Assembly (NCBI GenBank): GCA_035559335.1
Contig: DATMBH010000226.1
Location: 1 to 10,349, forward strand
From: DASXPG01 sp035559335
GTDB taxonomy: Bacteria; Gemmatimonadota; Gemmatimonadetes; Gemmatimonadales; JACORV01
DNA: 10,349 bases
Reading direction: 5' to 3'
Below, piece after piece: positions 1 to 5,821 of the stretch. The notes beneath the pieces are model-generated. The model made no database searches. It was not told the origin of the DNA and saw nothing but the letters and a program-made list of their open reading frames with translations. Position numbers and translations under genes: made by a program. How positions within the stretch are numbered: position 1 is the stretch's first letter; each line of letters opens with the position of its first letter.

Positions 1-637
1 CAACCAGGTCGTGGTAGTTGCGCTCGGCGTAGGTGCGTGGCGCCCCGCCGGGCCGCATGCCGGTGGCCACCTGCCAGTCAGGTTCGGTCACGACCGACAC
101 CGTGGCCGCGAATTCCAGCGGCTGGCCCTCAGGGTACATGAAGACGTTCGTGCCGTTCACCATCAGAAGATCGGACCGGGCCCACGCCATAGCGTTATCC
201 AGCGAGTCGGCGAGATAGTCGAACTCCACCTGCACCGCCCCGGCACCCCGCGGAAACACGCGCCAGGTGTCGTAGTCGTGCTTGTCCCACCGCAACTCGA
301 TGCCTCCGCTGCGCGCCACGAAGCCGGATACGTTGCGGGCAAACCACGACAGGTCGTAGGCGCCCGGCGTCCAAGCCGGCAACGACAACAGCACCGGTTC
401 TGCGCTTGCCACCTCGAAGCTCATGGTGACGTGCAGCTGGCGCTCAGCCGCCGTAAGGCGGTTGAAGCCGATCTGGTAGCGAACGTTGGTGATCGGAGCC
501 GAACGCGCCGCAGCCGGCGGCGGCGCCTGCGCAGCCGGCGCGGCGCGACGCTGTGGCCGCTGCCCCCAAGCGGTTGAGACCGTGAGCGAGACGGCAGCCA
601 GCGCCGCTGCAAAGCGAACGAGTCGCAATTGATTCAC
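1..637 (-). CDS. M61-family (glycyl aminopeptidase-like) metallopeptidase, N-terminal part, cut by the left edge
   Basis: Reading the minus strand from a GTG at 637 gives 212 open codons to the edge. A GAGGGG Shine-Dalgarno stretch lies just upstream of this GTG and supports the start. Residues 1-25 form a signal peptide (basic MNQLRLVR, hydrophobic AAALAAVSLTV, then STAWGQ), so the product is exported. An Ala/Pro-rich linker follows (about 31-48). Residues 50-212 match the beta-rich N-terminal domain of M61 peptidases: ITNVRYQIGF, then the family hallmark LPAWTPGAYDLSWFARNV at 86-103, WDKHDYDTWRV, and a late VVTEPDWQVATG strand. M61 enzymes are zinc aminopeptidases that favour N-terminal Gly/Ala. 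The HExxH catalytic domain and PDZ domain usual in the family would lie beyond the edge, so activity cannot be judged here. The gene is divergent from the tRNA-Arg/hydrolase pair. Family assignment is confident, exact substrate is not. Confidence 0.85.
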   Translation of the reverse strand, partial: MNQLRLVRFAAALAAVSLTVSTAWGQRPQRRAAPAAQAPPPAAARSAPITNVRYQIGFNRLTAAERQLHVTMSFEVASAEPVLLSLPAWTPGAYDLSWFARNVSGFVARSGGIELRWDKHDYDTWRVFPRGAGAVQVEFDYLADSLDNAMAWARSDLLMVNGTNVFMYPEGQPLEFAATVSVVTEPDWQVATGMRPGGAPRTYAERNYHDLV

Positions 638-732
638 CGGATCCCCTCGATCTGAGAATGTTGCGGAAAAACCCAAGCTTAGTACGCCGCACAGTTGCAG
701 AAGGTTGCAGCGCCCGGCACCTGCCATTTCGT

Positions 733-755
733 ATCGCCGATACTAGATTGGCGAT
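733..755. repeat. Short inverted repeat upstream of tRNA-Arg
   Basis: ATCGCC (733-738) and GGCGAT (750-755) form a perfect 6-bp inverted repeat around an 11-nt centre. The centre contains GATACT (739-744), which matches 4 of 6 bases of a -10 box and sits about 14 nt before the tRNA. No good -35 box is seen at the right spacing. It could be an operator over a tRNA promoter, or chance in GC-rich DNA. The symmetry is seen directly; the function is inference. Confidence 0.3.
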
Positions 756-757
756 CC

Positions 758-831
758 GCGCCAGTAGCTCAGCTGGATAGAGCGGCAGCCTTCTAAGCTG
801 CGGGTCGGGGGTTCGAGTCCCTCCTGGCGCG
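758..831 (+). tRNA. tRNA-Arg, anticodon UCU
   Basis: A complete 74-nt cloverleaf. The acceptor stem GCGCCAG (758-764) pairs perfectly with CTGGCGC (824-830), with G831 as discriminator. The D arm is GCTC/GAGC around AGCTGGATA. The anticodon stem GCAGC/GCTGC holds the loop CTTCTAA, giving anticodon TCT, which decodes AGA and probably AGG. The variable loop has 5 nt. The T arm is GGGGG-TTCGAGT-CCCTC with one G-U pair. The 3' CCA is not encoded (GCTC follows) and must be added by a nucleotidyltransferase. It lies 31 nt before the secreted hydrolase gene on the same strand, so the two may share a transcript. Confidence 0.97.
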
Positions 832-862
832 CTCCCTGTTCCCTCTTCCCAGCGCCCTGACC

Positions 863-1747
863 GTGAAACTCGTCATCGCCGCCCTCCTGGCCTTCGCCGC
901 GCCTGCCGCCGCCCAGACCCGCCTGGTCCTGCTCGGTACCGGCAACCCGAACCCGAACCCCGAGCGCTCCGGCCCATCAGTGGCAATTGTGGCAGGCGGC
1001 TCGGTCTATCTGGTGGACGCCGGGCCCGGGCTGGTGCGTCGCGCCGAGGCTGCCCGCCGCGCAGGGATCGCCGAGCTGGCCCAGCCCAACCTGCGCACCG
1101 TGTTCATCACGCACCTGCACTCCGACCACACCCTCGGGCTACCCGACCTGCTGCTGACGCCCTGGGTGCTCGAGCGCAGCGCGCCGCTGGCCGTGTTCGG
1201 GCCGCCGGGAACGCGCGACATGGTGCGCCGGATCCGCGAGGCATGGCGGGTGGACATCGCGCGCCGCCAAGACGGCTGGCAGCCGCACAACCGCACGGGC
1301 CACGAGGCCACGGTCACCGAAATCCGCGAGGGACTGATCTACTCGGACTCGAACGTGCGCGTGTTCGCCGCACTGGTGCCTCACGGCAACTGGCCGGACG
1401 CGTTTGCCTATCGGTTCGAGGCGCGCGACCGCGTGATAGTGGTCTCGGGAGACACCCGCGCCGCGGATGCCATAGTGGATCTCTGCCGCGGTTGCGACGT
1501 GCTGGTGCACGAGGTGTACTCCGACTCCGGGTTCGCCACACTTCCCCCCGACTGGCAGCGCTACCACTCGGCGTTCCACACTTCCGCCACCGACCTGGCC
1601 GCGCTCGCCACGCGGGCCCGTCCCGGCATGCTCGTGCTGTACCACCAGCTGAGCTGGGGAGGAGTTCCGCTGGATACGCTGCTGGCCGAAGTGAGAAGGG
1701 GATACGGTGGAAGGGTCGTGAATGGCAGGGATCTTGACGTTTACTGA
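863..1747 (+). CDS. Secreted metallo-beta-lactamase-fold hydrolase (RNase Z/arylsulfatase-like group)
   Basis: This 294-residue protein starts at GTG 863, the only start that keeps the signal peptide (MKLVIAALLAFAAPAAAQ, likely cut before Gln18). No strong ribosome-binding site is visible. The mature part opens with LVLLGTGNPNPNPERSGPS (21-39), typical of the RNase Z/AtsA-like branch. The metal-binding motif THLHSDH lies at 83-89 (H84, H86, D88, H89). Other likely ligands are H174 (VPHG), D197 (SGDT) and H261 (LYHQLSWG); HEVY at 216-219 resembles the HEAT motif of RNase Z. All key residues are present, so it is probably an active dinuclear zinc hydrolase. Export to the periplasm argues against tRNA 3' processing despite the nearby tRNA. 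Substrate is unknown; phosphodiesters, sulfate esters or lactones are possible. It converges with the kinase gene, with 32 nt between stops. Confidence 0.9.
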   Translation: MKLVIAALLAFAAPAAAQTRLVLLGTGNPNPNPERSGPSVAIVAGGSVYLVDAGPGLVRRAEAARRAGIAELAQPNLRTVFITHLHSDHTLGLPDLLLTPWVLERSAPLAVFGPPGTRDMVRRIREAWRVDIARRQDGWQPHNRTGHEATVTEIREGLIYSDSNVRVFAALVPHGNWPDAFAYRFEARDRVIVVSGDTRAADAIVDLCRGCDVLVHEVYSDSGFATLPPDWQRYHSAFHTSATDLAALATRARPGMLVLYHQLSWGGVPLDTLLAEVRRGYGGRVVNGRDLDVY

Positions 1748-1779
1748 CAGGCGAGTTGGGCACCCATCGTCCATCCCCT

Positions 1780-2628
1780 TCACACCGGTGCGGCCTTCAA
1801 CAGCGCCGCTCGCATCTCGGCTGCCGACTGCCACCTTTCGCCGGGCTCCTTCGCCAGCGCCTTCTGCGCCACCTTCGAGAGCGCCTTCGGGACGTCGGGC
1901 CGGAACTGGCAGATATCCGGCACCGGCGCGGCGCTGTGCATGCGCAGCACCTGGACCTCCATCGGGTGGCTGTACGGCGGCCGTCCGGCAAGTGACTCGA
2001 ACAGCACGCAACCTAACGCATAGATGTCGGAGCGGTGGTCCAGCGGCTGGCCCTGGGCCTGCTCGGGACTCATGTACGCCGAGGTGCCCACCGTGAAGCC
2101 GGATCTCGTCAGGCGCTCCCCGGCCTTCCCGGCCGACTCGGCCACGGCCCGCGCAATACCGAAGTCCACCAGGCAGGCGCCTTGGGGCGACAGCACGATG
2201 TTCTCGGGCTTCACATCGCGGTGCACTATGCCGCGGGAGTGGGCGTGCGCCACAGCGTCCAGGATCTCGGCCGAGCCCCGCACGGTGGCATCGAGCGGCG
2301 CCTGCCCGTGCTTGTCCAGGTAGGCCCGCAGCGTCGGCCCTTCCACGTAGTCCATGACGTAGTAGATGAGCCAGTCCGCCTCGCCGAAGTCGAGCAGCTT
2401 TGAAATCAGCGGATGATCGAGCTGCTGCAGCACCGTGATTTCGCGCAGGAACCGCTGCGCCGTGATCGAGGCGATGAGTTCGGGTCTGAGGATCTTGAGC
2501 GCCACCAGCTGGCCTTCCCGGTTCCGCGCCCGGAACACGCGCGCGGCGCCGCCCTGCCCGATCTCCTTTTCGATCTGGTACCTGTCGCCTAGGTGTTCCC
2601 TGACCAGCTGGAGCAGGTCGCGCGGCAT
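1780..2628 (-). CDS. Soluble Hanks-type serine/threonine protein kinase
   Basis: The 282 residues are almost exactly one eukaryotic-type kinase domain (about 17-276). Visible motifs, in order: Gly-rich loop IGQGGAARVF (23-32), catalytic lysine K45 in VALKIL, alpha-C glutamate E63, catalytic loop HRDVKPEN (136-143, D138), metal-binding DFG (155-157), activation segment with several Ser/Thr residues (T174, S176, T179), SPE (187-189) in place of APE, and D201 in RSDIYALG. All catalytic residues are intact. The RD-type loop suggests activation by phosphorylation of the activation segment. Unlike many bacterial kinases there is no transmembrane segment or sensor domain, so the enzyme should be cytosolic and needs another route for its signal. 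An in-frame TGA directly before ATG 2628 fixes the start at or after that codon; only a weak GGA lies upstream. The gene stands alone; no phosphatase or FHA gene is adjacent. Its substrate is unknown. Confidence 0.95.
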   Translation of the reverse strand: MPRDLLQLVREHLGDRYQIEKEIGQGGAARVFRARNREGQLVALKILRPELIASITAQRFLREITVLQQLDHPLISKLLDFGEADWLIYYVMDYVEGPTLRAYLDKHGQAPLDATVRGSAEILDAVAHAHSRGIVHRDVKPENIVLSPQGACLVDFGIARAVAESAGKAGERLTRSGFTVGTSAYMSPEQAQGQPLDHRSDIYALGCVLFESLAGRPPYSHPMEVQVLRMHSAAPVPDICQFRPDVPKALSKVAQKALAKEPGERWQSAAEMRAALLKAAPV

Positions 2629-2944
2629 TCAGTCCAACCCGCGGTTGCTGTCATCGCAGCCGGGCGGGGCCTCCTCACGCGCAATCGCCGGACCCAGCGC
2701 TCCAGCCGACATGTCCCTCCCTGAAGCTCGAACGAGGAAGCTACGCTTCCCGCACCGCGAAGCAAAGTTGCCCACGGCTTTCCGCGCCATTAGCGTCGTG
2801 CAGCGCCCATGCGTGAGCGCCTGGTTCGCCTGCCGTAGGGGTGTTGGTCGAACGCCGAGCAGGCTCTATTGGGAAATGGCGGAACTGGAGAGCGTAGTGG
2901 AACAGCTGGTGCGGTCGCAGGCGCTCGGGTGAGCGAACATCCAG
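2629..2944. other. Intergenic spacer between tRNA-Pro and the kinase gene, no convincing gene
   Basis: About 316 bases with no credible coding frame. Two small hairpins are visible: GGAAGC-TAC-GCTTCC at 2736-2750, and CGCTC/GAGCG around a 4-nt loop at 2922-2935. The second lies 9 nt past the 3' end of tRNA-Pro and could help 3' end formation, but lacks a T-run. The kinase promoter should lie here on the minus strand, but no clear -35/-10 pair stands out. An 18-codon frame at 2876-2932 (plus) begins MAELESVVEQ but has poor ribosome-binding spacing and is not called. Confidence 0.5.
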
Positions 2945-3017
2945 TCGGGGCGGCCGGACTTGAACCGGCGACCTCCTGGTCCCAAACCAGGCGCGCTACC
3001 AACTGCGCCACGCCCCG
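2945..3017 (-). tRNA. tRNA-Pro, anticodon UGG
   Basis: A complete 73-nt cloverleaf on the minus strand. The acceptor stem CGGGGCG pairs with CGCCCCG, with A as discriminator. The D arm is GCGC/GCGC. The anticodon stem CCTGG/CCAGG encloses TTTGGGA, giving anticodon TGG with the purine G37 expected for proline tRNAs. The T arm is GCCGG-TTCAAGT-CCGGC. CCA is not encoded. It lies 91 nt downstream of rdgB on the same strand, so it may be processed from the same transcript or use its own promoter: TATACT at 3087-3092 on the minus strand is a fair -10 match without a good -35. Confidence 0.97.
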
Positions 3018-3095
3018 ATAGTTGGCTGTCACCAGATTGCCGGTGCCGAGGGCAGAGGGCAGAGTGGTGATCAAGAGACAGGAAACAGTATAACC

Positions 3096-3108
3096 GTCGC
3101 AGCGCGAC
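3096..3108 (-). terminator. Small hairpin directly after the rdgB stop
   Basis: Immediately after the rdgB TAA the minus strand reads GTCGC-GCT-GCGAC, a perfect 5-bp stem with a 3-nt loop. It is followed by moderately T-containing sequence (GGTTATACTGTTT) rather than a clean T-run. It may mark the operon end or only stabilise the mRNA; as an intrinsic terminator it is weak. Confidence 0.3.
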
Positions 3109-3747
3109 TTAACGAAGTGGGTGGGCGAGGAGGTGTTCGGCCAGCTTCCGGAACGCCTCACCGCGGTGGCTGACGCGGTTCTTCTCCTCCATGGTCAGCT
3201 CGCCAAAGGCCTTGCCTAGATCCTCGTGGAAGAACAAGGGGTCGTAACCAAAGCCGCCGCTCCCGCGCGGCTCCTCCAGGATTCGCCCCCAGCACCTGCC
3301 CTCGAAGGATACGGGGGGCACGCCCGGGCGGCTCACCAGCACCGCCACGCACACATAGGACGCCCGCCGCCGCTCCGGGCCGGCGCCGGAAAGCCGGCGC
3401 AGCAGCTCGGCGTTGTTGGCCGCGTCCAGGTCCTTGCCTGCCAGGCCCGCCGAGCCGGGAGCGAACCGCTTCGAGCGCACGCCCGGGGCACCGAGCAACG
3501 ACAGCACCTCGAGTCCCGAGTCGTCAGCCACAGTAGGCAGGCCGGTGAGCCGCGCGAAGTACTCCGCTTTGGCATTGGCGTTGCCGAGGAACGACTCCTT
3601 GTCCTCGATCGCGGCCTCGCGCTCGGTCCAGGGCACGCGGGCTTCCTCCAGCGAGCGCAGTTCAACCGCGCAACCCGTGGCGGCCACGATTGCCCTGATC
3701 TCGCGCACCTTGTCGGCCGACCGGGTCGCGAGCAGCAGGAAGCTCAC
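3109..3747 (-). CDS. rdgB: RdgB/HAM1 non-canonical purine NTP pyrophosphatase (dITP/XTP)
   Basis: A 212-residue member of the Ham1 family, which hydrolyses ITP, dITP and XTP to monophosphates plus pyrophosphate and keeps deaminated purines out of DNA and RNA. Family motifs in order: N-terminal LLLATRSADKVREI (4-17), SFLGNANAKA (52-61), VADDSGLEV (73-81) carrying the catalytic acidic pair D75/D76, GFGYDPLF (165-172), and SHRGEAFRKL (193-202). The start is GTG 3747, which overlaps the RNase PH stop by 4 nt (GTGA) and puts the conserved N-terminus at residue 4; a longer open frame upstream is only the RNase PH gene read out of frame. One oddity: the nucleotide-contacting TGNxxK seen in E. coli is TRSADK here, so Gly is Arg and Asn is Ser. 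The rph-rdgB order is widespread and strengthens both calls. Confidence 0.96.
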   Translation of the reverse strand: MSFLLLATRSADKVREIRAIVAATGCAVELRSLEEARVPWTEREAAIEDKESFLGNANAKAEYFARLTGLPTVADDSGLEVLSLLGAPGVRSKRFAPGSAGLAGKDLDAANNAELLRRLSGAGPERRRASYVCVAVLVSRPGVPPVSFEGRCWGRILEEPRGSGGFGYDPLFFHEDLGKAFGELTMEEKNRVSHRGEAFRKLAEHLLAHPLR

Positions 3748-4454
3748 CAGCCCAGCGCCTCGCGCTGCGCCGCGAACAGGCGGCTGGTCCCGGCCAGCGC
3801 CAGGTCGAGCAGCTGGTCGAGGTCCGCGCGACCGAAGGTGCCGTGCTCGCCGGTGCCCTGCACTTCGACGAACCGGTCGGGTTCCACCACCACCACGTTG
3901 GCATCCACTTCGGCGGACCTGTCCTCCGCATAGCAGAGATCGAGCACCGCAGCGCCCCCGCACACGCCTACGCTGACCGCTGACACGAGCCGCTCGAACG
4001 GGTTCGCCACACCCTCGTGTTGCTGCAGCCAGGCGCACGCATCCGCCAGCGCCACGGCCGCGCCGGTGATGGCCGCGGTGCGGGTGCCGCCGTCGGCCTG
4101 CAGGACGTCGCAGTCCATGCGTATGGTGTACTCGCCGAAATCGAAGCCGCGCAGCGCGGCGCGCAGCGAGCGCCCGATGAGACGCTGAATCTCGTGGGTC
4201 CGGCCACCCGGCCCGCTGCGCTCCCGCGGCGTGCGCTCGGTGGTGGCCCGTGGAAGCATGGCGTACTCGGCCGTGACCCAGCCCTGCCCGCTACCCCTAC
4301 GCCAGGCCGGCACGCCGCGCTCCACCGAGGCGGTGCACAGCACCAGCGTGCCTCCCATGCGGACCAGGCACGAGCCTTCCGCGTAGGGGTTGGTCCCGCG
4401 CTCGAGTGTCAGCGGACGCAGGTCAGCGTTTCCACGACCGTCAGCTCTGGCCAC
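3744..4454 (-). CDS. rph: Ribonuclease PH
   Basis: A 236-residue full-length RNase PH, the phosphorolytic 3'-to-5' exoribonuclease that trims tRNA 3' tails and forms a hexameric ring. Visible signatures: the N-terminal RADGR-N-LRP region (3-13), EGSCLVRMGGTLVLCTASVE (26-45), RTHEIQRLIGRSLRAAL (85-101) with the phosphate-binding arginines, DCDVLQADGGTRTAAITGA (114-132), and YAEDRSAEVDANVVV (175-189) with the paired catalytic Asp residues D178 and D184. The C-terminal helical tail is short but within the normal range. The GTG start at 4454 has an excellent GGAGG ribosome-binding site 7 nt upstream, inside the end of rfaE2, which it overlaps by 14 nt. It overlaps rdgB by 4 nt at the other end. 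Nothing suggests loss of function. Confidence 0.97.
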   Translation of the reverse strand: MARADGRGNADLRPLTLERGTNPYAEGSCLVRMGGTLVLCTASVERGVPAWRRGSGQGWVTAEYAMLPRATTERTPRERSGPGGRTHEIQRLIGRSLRAALRGFDFGEYTIRMDCDVLQADGGTRTAAITGAAVALADACAWLQQHEGVANPFERLVSAVSVGVCGGAAVLDLCYAEDRSAEVDANVVVVEPDRFVEVQGTGEHGTFGRADLDQLLDLALAGTSRLFAAQREALGW

Positions 4455-4926
4455 CCTTGATCCTCCGTACCAGGTCCGTGGTCGAGTAACCCTCCTCGAG
4501 CGGCACGCGCACCACGCGTCCGCCCCTGGCCAGCACCAGGTCGCCGCCGACGATCGCGTCCAGCGGATAGTCGGCGCCCTTGCACAGCACGTCCGGTTGC
4601 AGCGCGCTGATCAGCTCCAGTGGTGTGTCTTCGTCGAACAGCACGACCCGGTCCACACACTCGAGCGCGGCCACAACGTAAGCGCGATCCAGCGCCCGGT
4701 TCAGCGGCCGGTCGGCGCCCTTGTTGAGGCGGCGCGCCGAAGCGTCGCTGTTCACCCCCACGATCAGGTGGTCGCCCTCGGCGCGCGCGCGCGCCAGGTA
4801 TGAGACGTGGCCGCGGTGCAACAGGTCGAAGACGCCGTTGGTGAACACCACGGTGCCGCGCGAGGAGCGCCGCCAGCTGACGGCCTCCTCACGCGAGACA
4901 ACCTTGAGCGACGGATCGAGGTTCAG
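4441..4926 (-). CDS. rfaE2: Stand-alone D-glycero-beta-D-manno-heptose 1-phosphate adenylyltransferase (RfaE2), apparent CTG start
   Basis: A cytidylyltransferase-fold nucleotidyltransferase matching the C-terminal domain of HldE. It makes ADP-heptose precursor from heptose 1-phosphate and ATP for the LPS inner core. From CTG 4926 it has 161 residues, the usual size of single-domain RfaE2. Motifs: FTNGVFDLLHRGHVSYL (28-44) with the nucleotide-binding HxGH (H37, H40), VGVNSDAS (57-63), KGADYPLDAIVGGDLV (116-131) and the C-terminal YSTTDLVRRI (147-156). No ATG, GTG or TTG lies in frame between the upstream gene body and V26/V27; starting there would delete the conserved LKVVSREEA lead-in seen in HldE homologues. 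The CTG overlaps the preceding TGA as CTGA, mirroring the common ATGA coupling. The kinase half (RfaE1) is not in the window. Function is confident, the start is inference. Confidence 0.9.
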   Translation of the reverse strand: MNLDPSLKVVSREEAVSWRRSSRGTVVFTNGVFDLLHRGHVSYLARARAEGDHLIVGVNSDASARRLNKGADRPLNRALDRAYVVAALECVDRVVLFDEDTPLELISALQPDVLCKGADYPLDAIVGGDLVLARGGRVVRVPLEEGYSTTDLVRRIKGGQS

Positions 4927-5303
4927 AAGGTCTCGACGGTGCCGGGGCGGAAAGTGAACCGGAGCACCTTGCGGATAACCGCGAACTCGATCACGACGGA
5001 GTCTTCGTACTCCGCCTGGATCGTTATCTGACGCGGATTGAAGGTGCGCCGGATGGTCCACTGGCGCGGGCCCAGCGGCAGGCCCAGCGAGTCCGACCGC
5101 GCCACCAGCCGGCGGCGAATGGTCTCGTTGTCGATCACGCTGGCGAAGCCCGCCTGCGTCTTGACCTCGTCCTGGATCTGGTAGTAGCGCAGGCGCACCT
5201 GGAAGACGCCGAAGCCCACGTAGATGGCGCTGGCCACCAGGAATAGCGAGAACAGGCACCCCAGTCGCAGTTTTCCTGCTTCCCGGGACCGGCTGTTTAC
5301 CAC
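4923..5303 (-). CDS. Small one-pass membrane protein, DUF4845-like
   Basis: A 126-residue protein starting at GTG 5303, which overlaps the end of the LptE-like gene by 7 nt. A basic N-terminus (MVNSRSREAGKLR) precedes one hydrophobic segment (about 14-34, LGCLFSLFLVASAIYVGFGVF), predicting an N-in, C-out inner-membrane anchor. The remaining 90 residues look like a small alpha/beta domain: VRLRYYQIQDEVKTQA, then TIRRRLVARSDSLGLPLGPRQWTI and beta strands ending VLRFTFRPGTVETF. This plan (membrane helix, YY motif, a helix, then a paired-strand domain) resembles DUF4845 proteins, whose role is unknown. Its place between an LptE-like protein and RfaE2 recalls LptC, also a small anchored protein, but the sequence does not look like LptC's beta-jellyroll and it is shorter. 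The family match is tentative. Confidence 0.75.
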   Translation of the reverse strand: MVNSRSREAGKLRLGCLFSLFLVASAIYVGFGVFQVRLRYYQIQDEVKTQAGFASVIDNETIRRRLVARSDSLGLPLGPRQWTIRRTFNPRQITIQAEYEDSVVIEFAVIRKVLRFTFRPGTVETF

Positions 5304-5821
5304 TGCGATTGCGCTCCTTCCACGAAGGCCGTCACCAGCCGCTGGATCGCGGTGCTGCGTCCCTCCTGCTCGCGGGGCGGGTCGTACTCGCCGTCGACCG
5401 ACAGGCCGCCGTTGCGCCACAGGGTCCGCCCCTGGCGCTGATCCACAATCTCGATGCTTACCACTATCTGCACCCTGCGCCGCGTCACTTCGACCTGTCC
5501 CTGCCCCGCCTGGTAGCTGAGCGGGATGTCGGGTTCGTAGCGCGTGATCTCGCCGCGCACCACGGCGTCGGCGTCCGCCTCGGTAGCCTGCCTGAGCCCC
5601 AGCCTGCCCTCGGCGGCGTTGCGGATCGCCTCGGTGATCTCGCTGGTCAGGGCGGGCTCGCCGGTGCGGTTGTCGAACGGCAGCACTGCCACAGTCCGGA
5701 TGTGATCCGGCAGTCCGCCGCCACGAAACGAGTAGAGGCACCCGGTCGGGGCCGCGAGCGCGCCCGCGACCAGGGCGCACCTAACGGCGAAGCTGCCAGA
5801 TCTCCGGAGCAAACGGCTCAC
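5297..5821 (-). CDS. lptE: LptE-like outer-membrane lipoprotein (LPS assembly)
   Basis: A 174-residue lipoprotein. From GTG 5821 (GGGAGA upstream), a basic stretch and a hydrophobic segment (about 12-24) lead to a loose lipobox, APTGC, with C28 as lipidation site. The mature part begins LYSFRGGGLPDHIRTVAVLPFDNRT (29-53), a strong match to LptE-type proteins (GYSFRG, then a strand carrying P-F-N-T), followed by a helix (SEITEAIRNAAEGR), an EADADAVVRGEITRYE strand (81-96), long strands with VEVTRRRVQIVVSIEIVD, and a C-terminal helix ending GAQSQW. LptE plugs the LptD barrel that inserts LPS in the outer membrane. LptD is not in the window. The start lies 41 nt inside the previous gene; a TTG nine bases downstream is an alternative. 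The lipobox is imperfect (Pro at -3), so lipidation is likely, not certain. Confidence 0.85.
   Translation of the reverse strand: MSRLLRRSGSFAVRCALVAGALAAPTGCLYSFRGGGLPDHIRTVAVLPFDNRTGEPALTSEITEAIRNAAEGRLGLRQATEADADAVVRGEITRYEPDIPLSYQAGQGQVEVTRRRVQIVVSIEIVDQRQGRTLWRNGGLSVDGEYDPPREQEGRSTAIQRLVTAFVEGAQSQW

Noticed and set aside
11..577. Plus-strand frame of 188 codons at the left edge
   Set aside because: His/Arg-rich antisense shadow of the M61 peptidase, whose minus-strand frame has clear family motifs.
758..1747. Hydrolase as a tRNA-processing RNase Z working on the adjacent tRNA
   Set aside because: The signal peptide sends it out of the cytosol; adjacency alone is not evidence.
1139..2011. 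Minus-strand frame of 290 codons across the hydrolase/kinase junction
   Set aside because: It spans two well-supported genes in other frames and shows no family motifs.
2876..2932. 18-codon frame beginning MAELESVVEQ, plus strand
   Set aside because: It has natural-looking amphipathic sequence, but the only purine stretch is too close to the ATG, the peptide is tiny and no context supports it.
2790..3161. Minus-strand open frame of 123 codons spanning tRNA-Pro
   Set aside because: The central GVAQLVARLVWDQEVAGSSP stretch is the typical false translation of a tRNA gene; it also overlaps the end of rdgB in another frame.
3748..4038. N-terminal extension of RdgB by about 97 residues
   Set aside because: It is RNase PH read out of frame, Arg/Gly-rich; the family N-terminus begins at GTG 3747.
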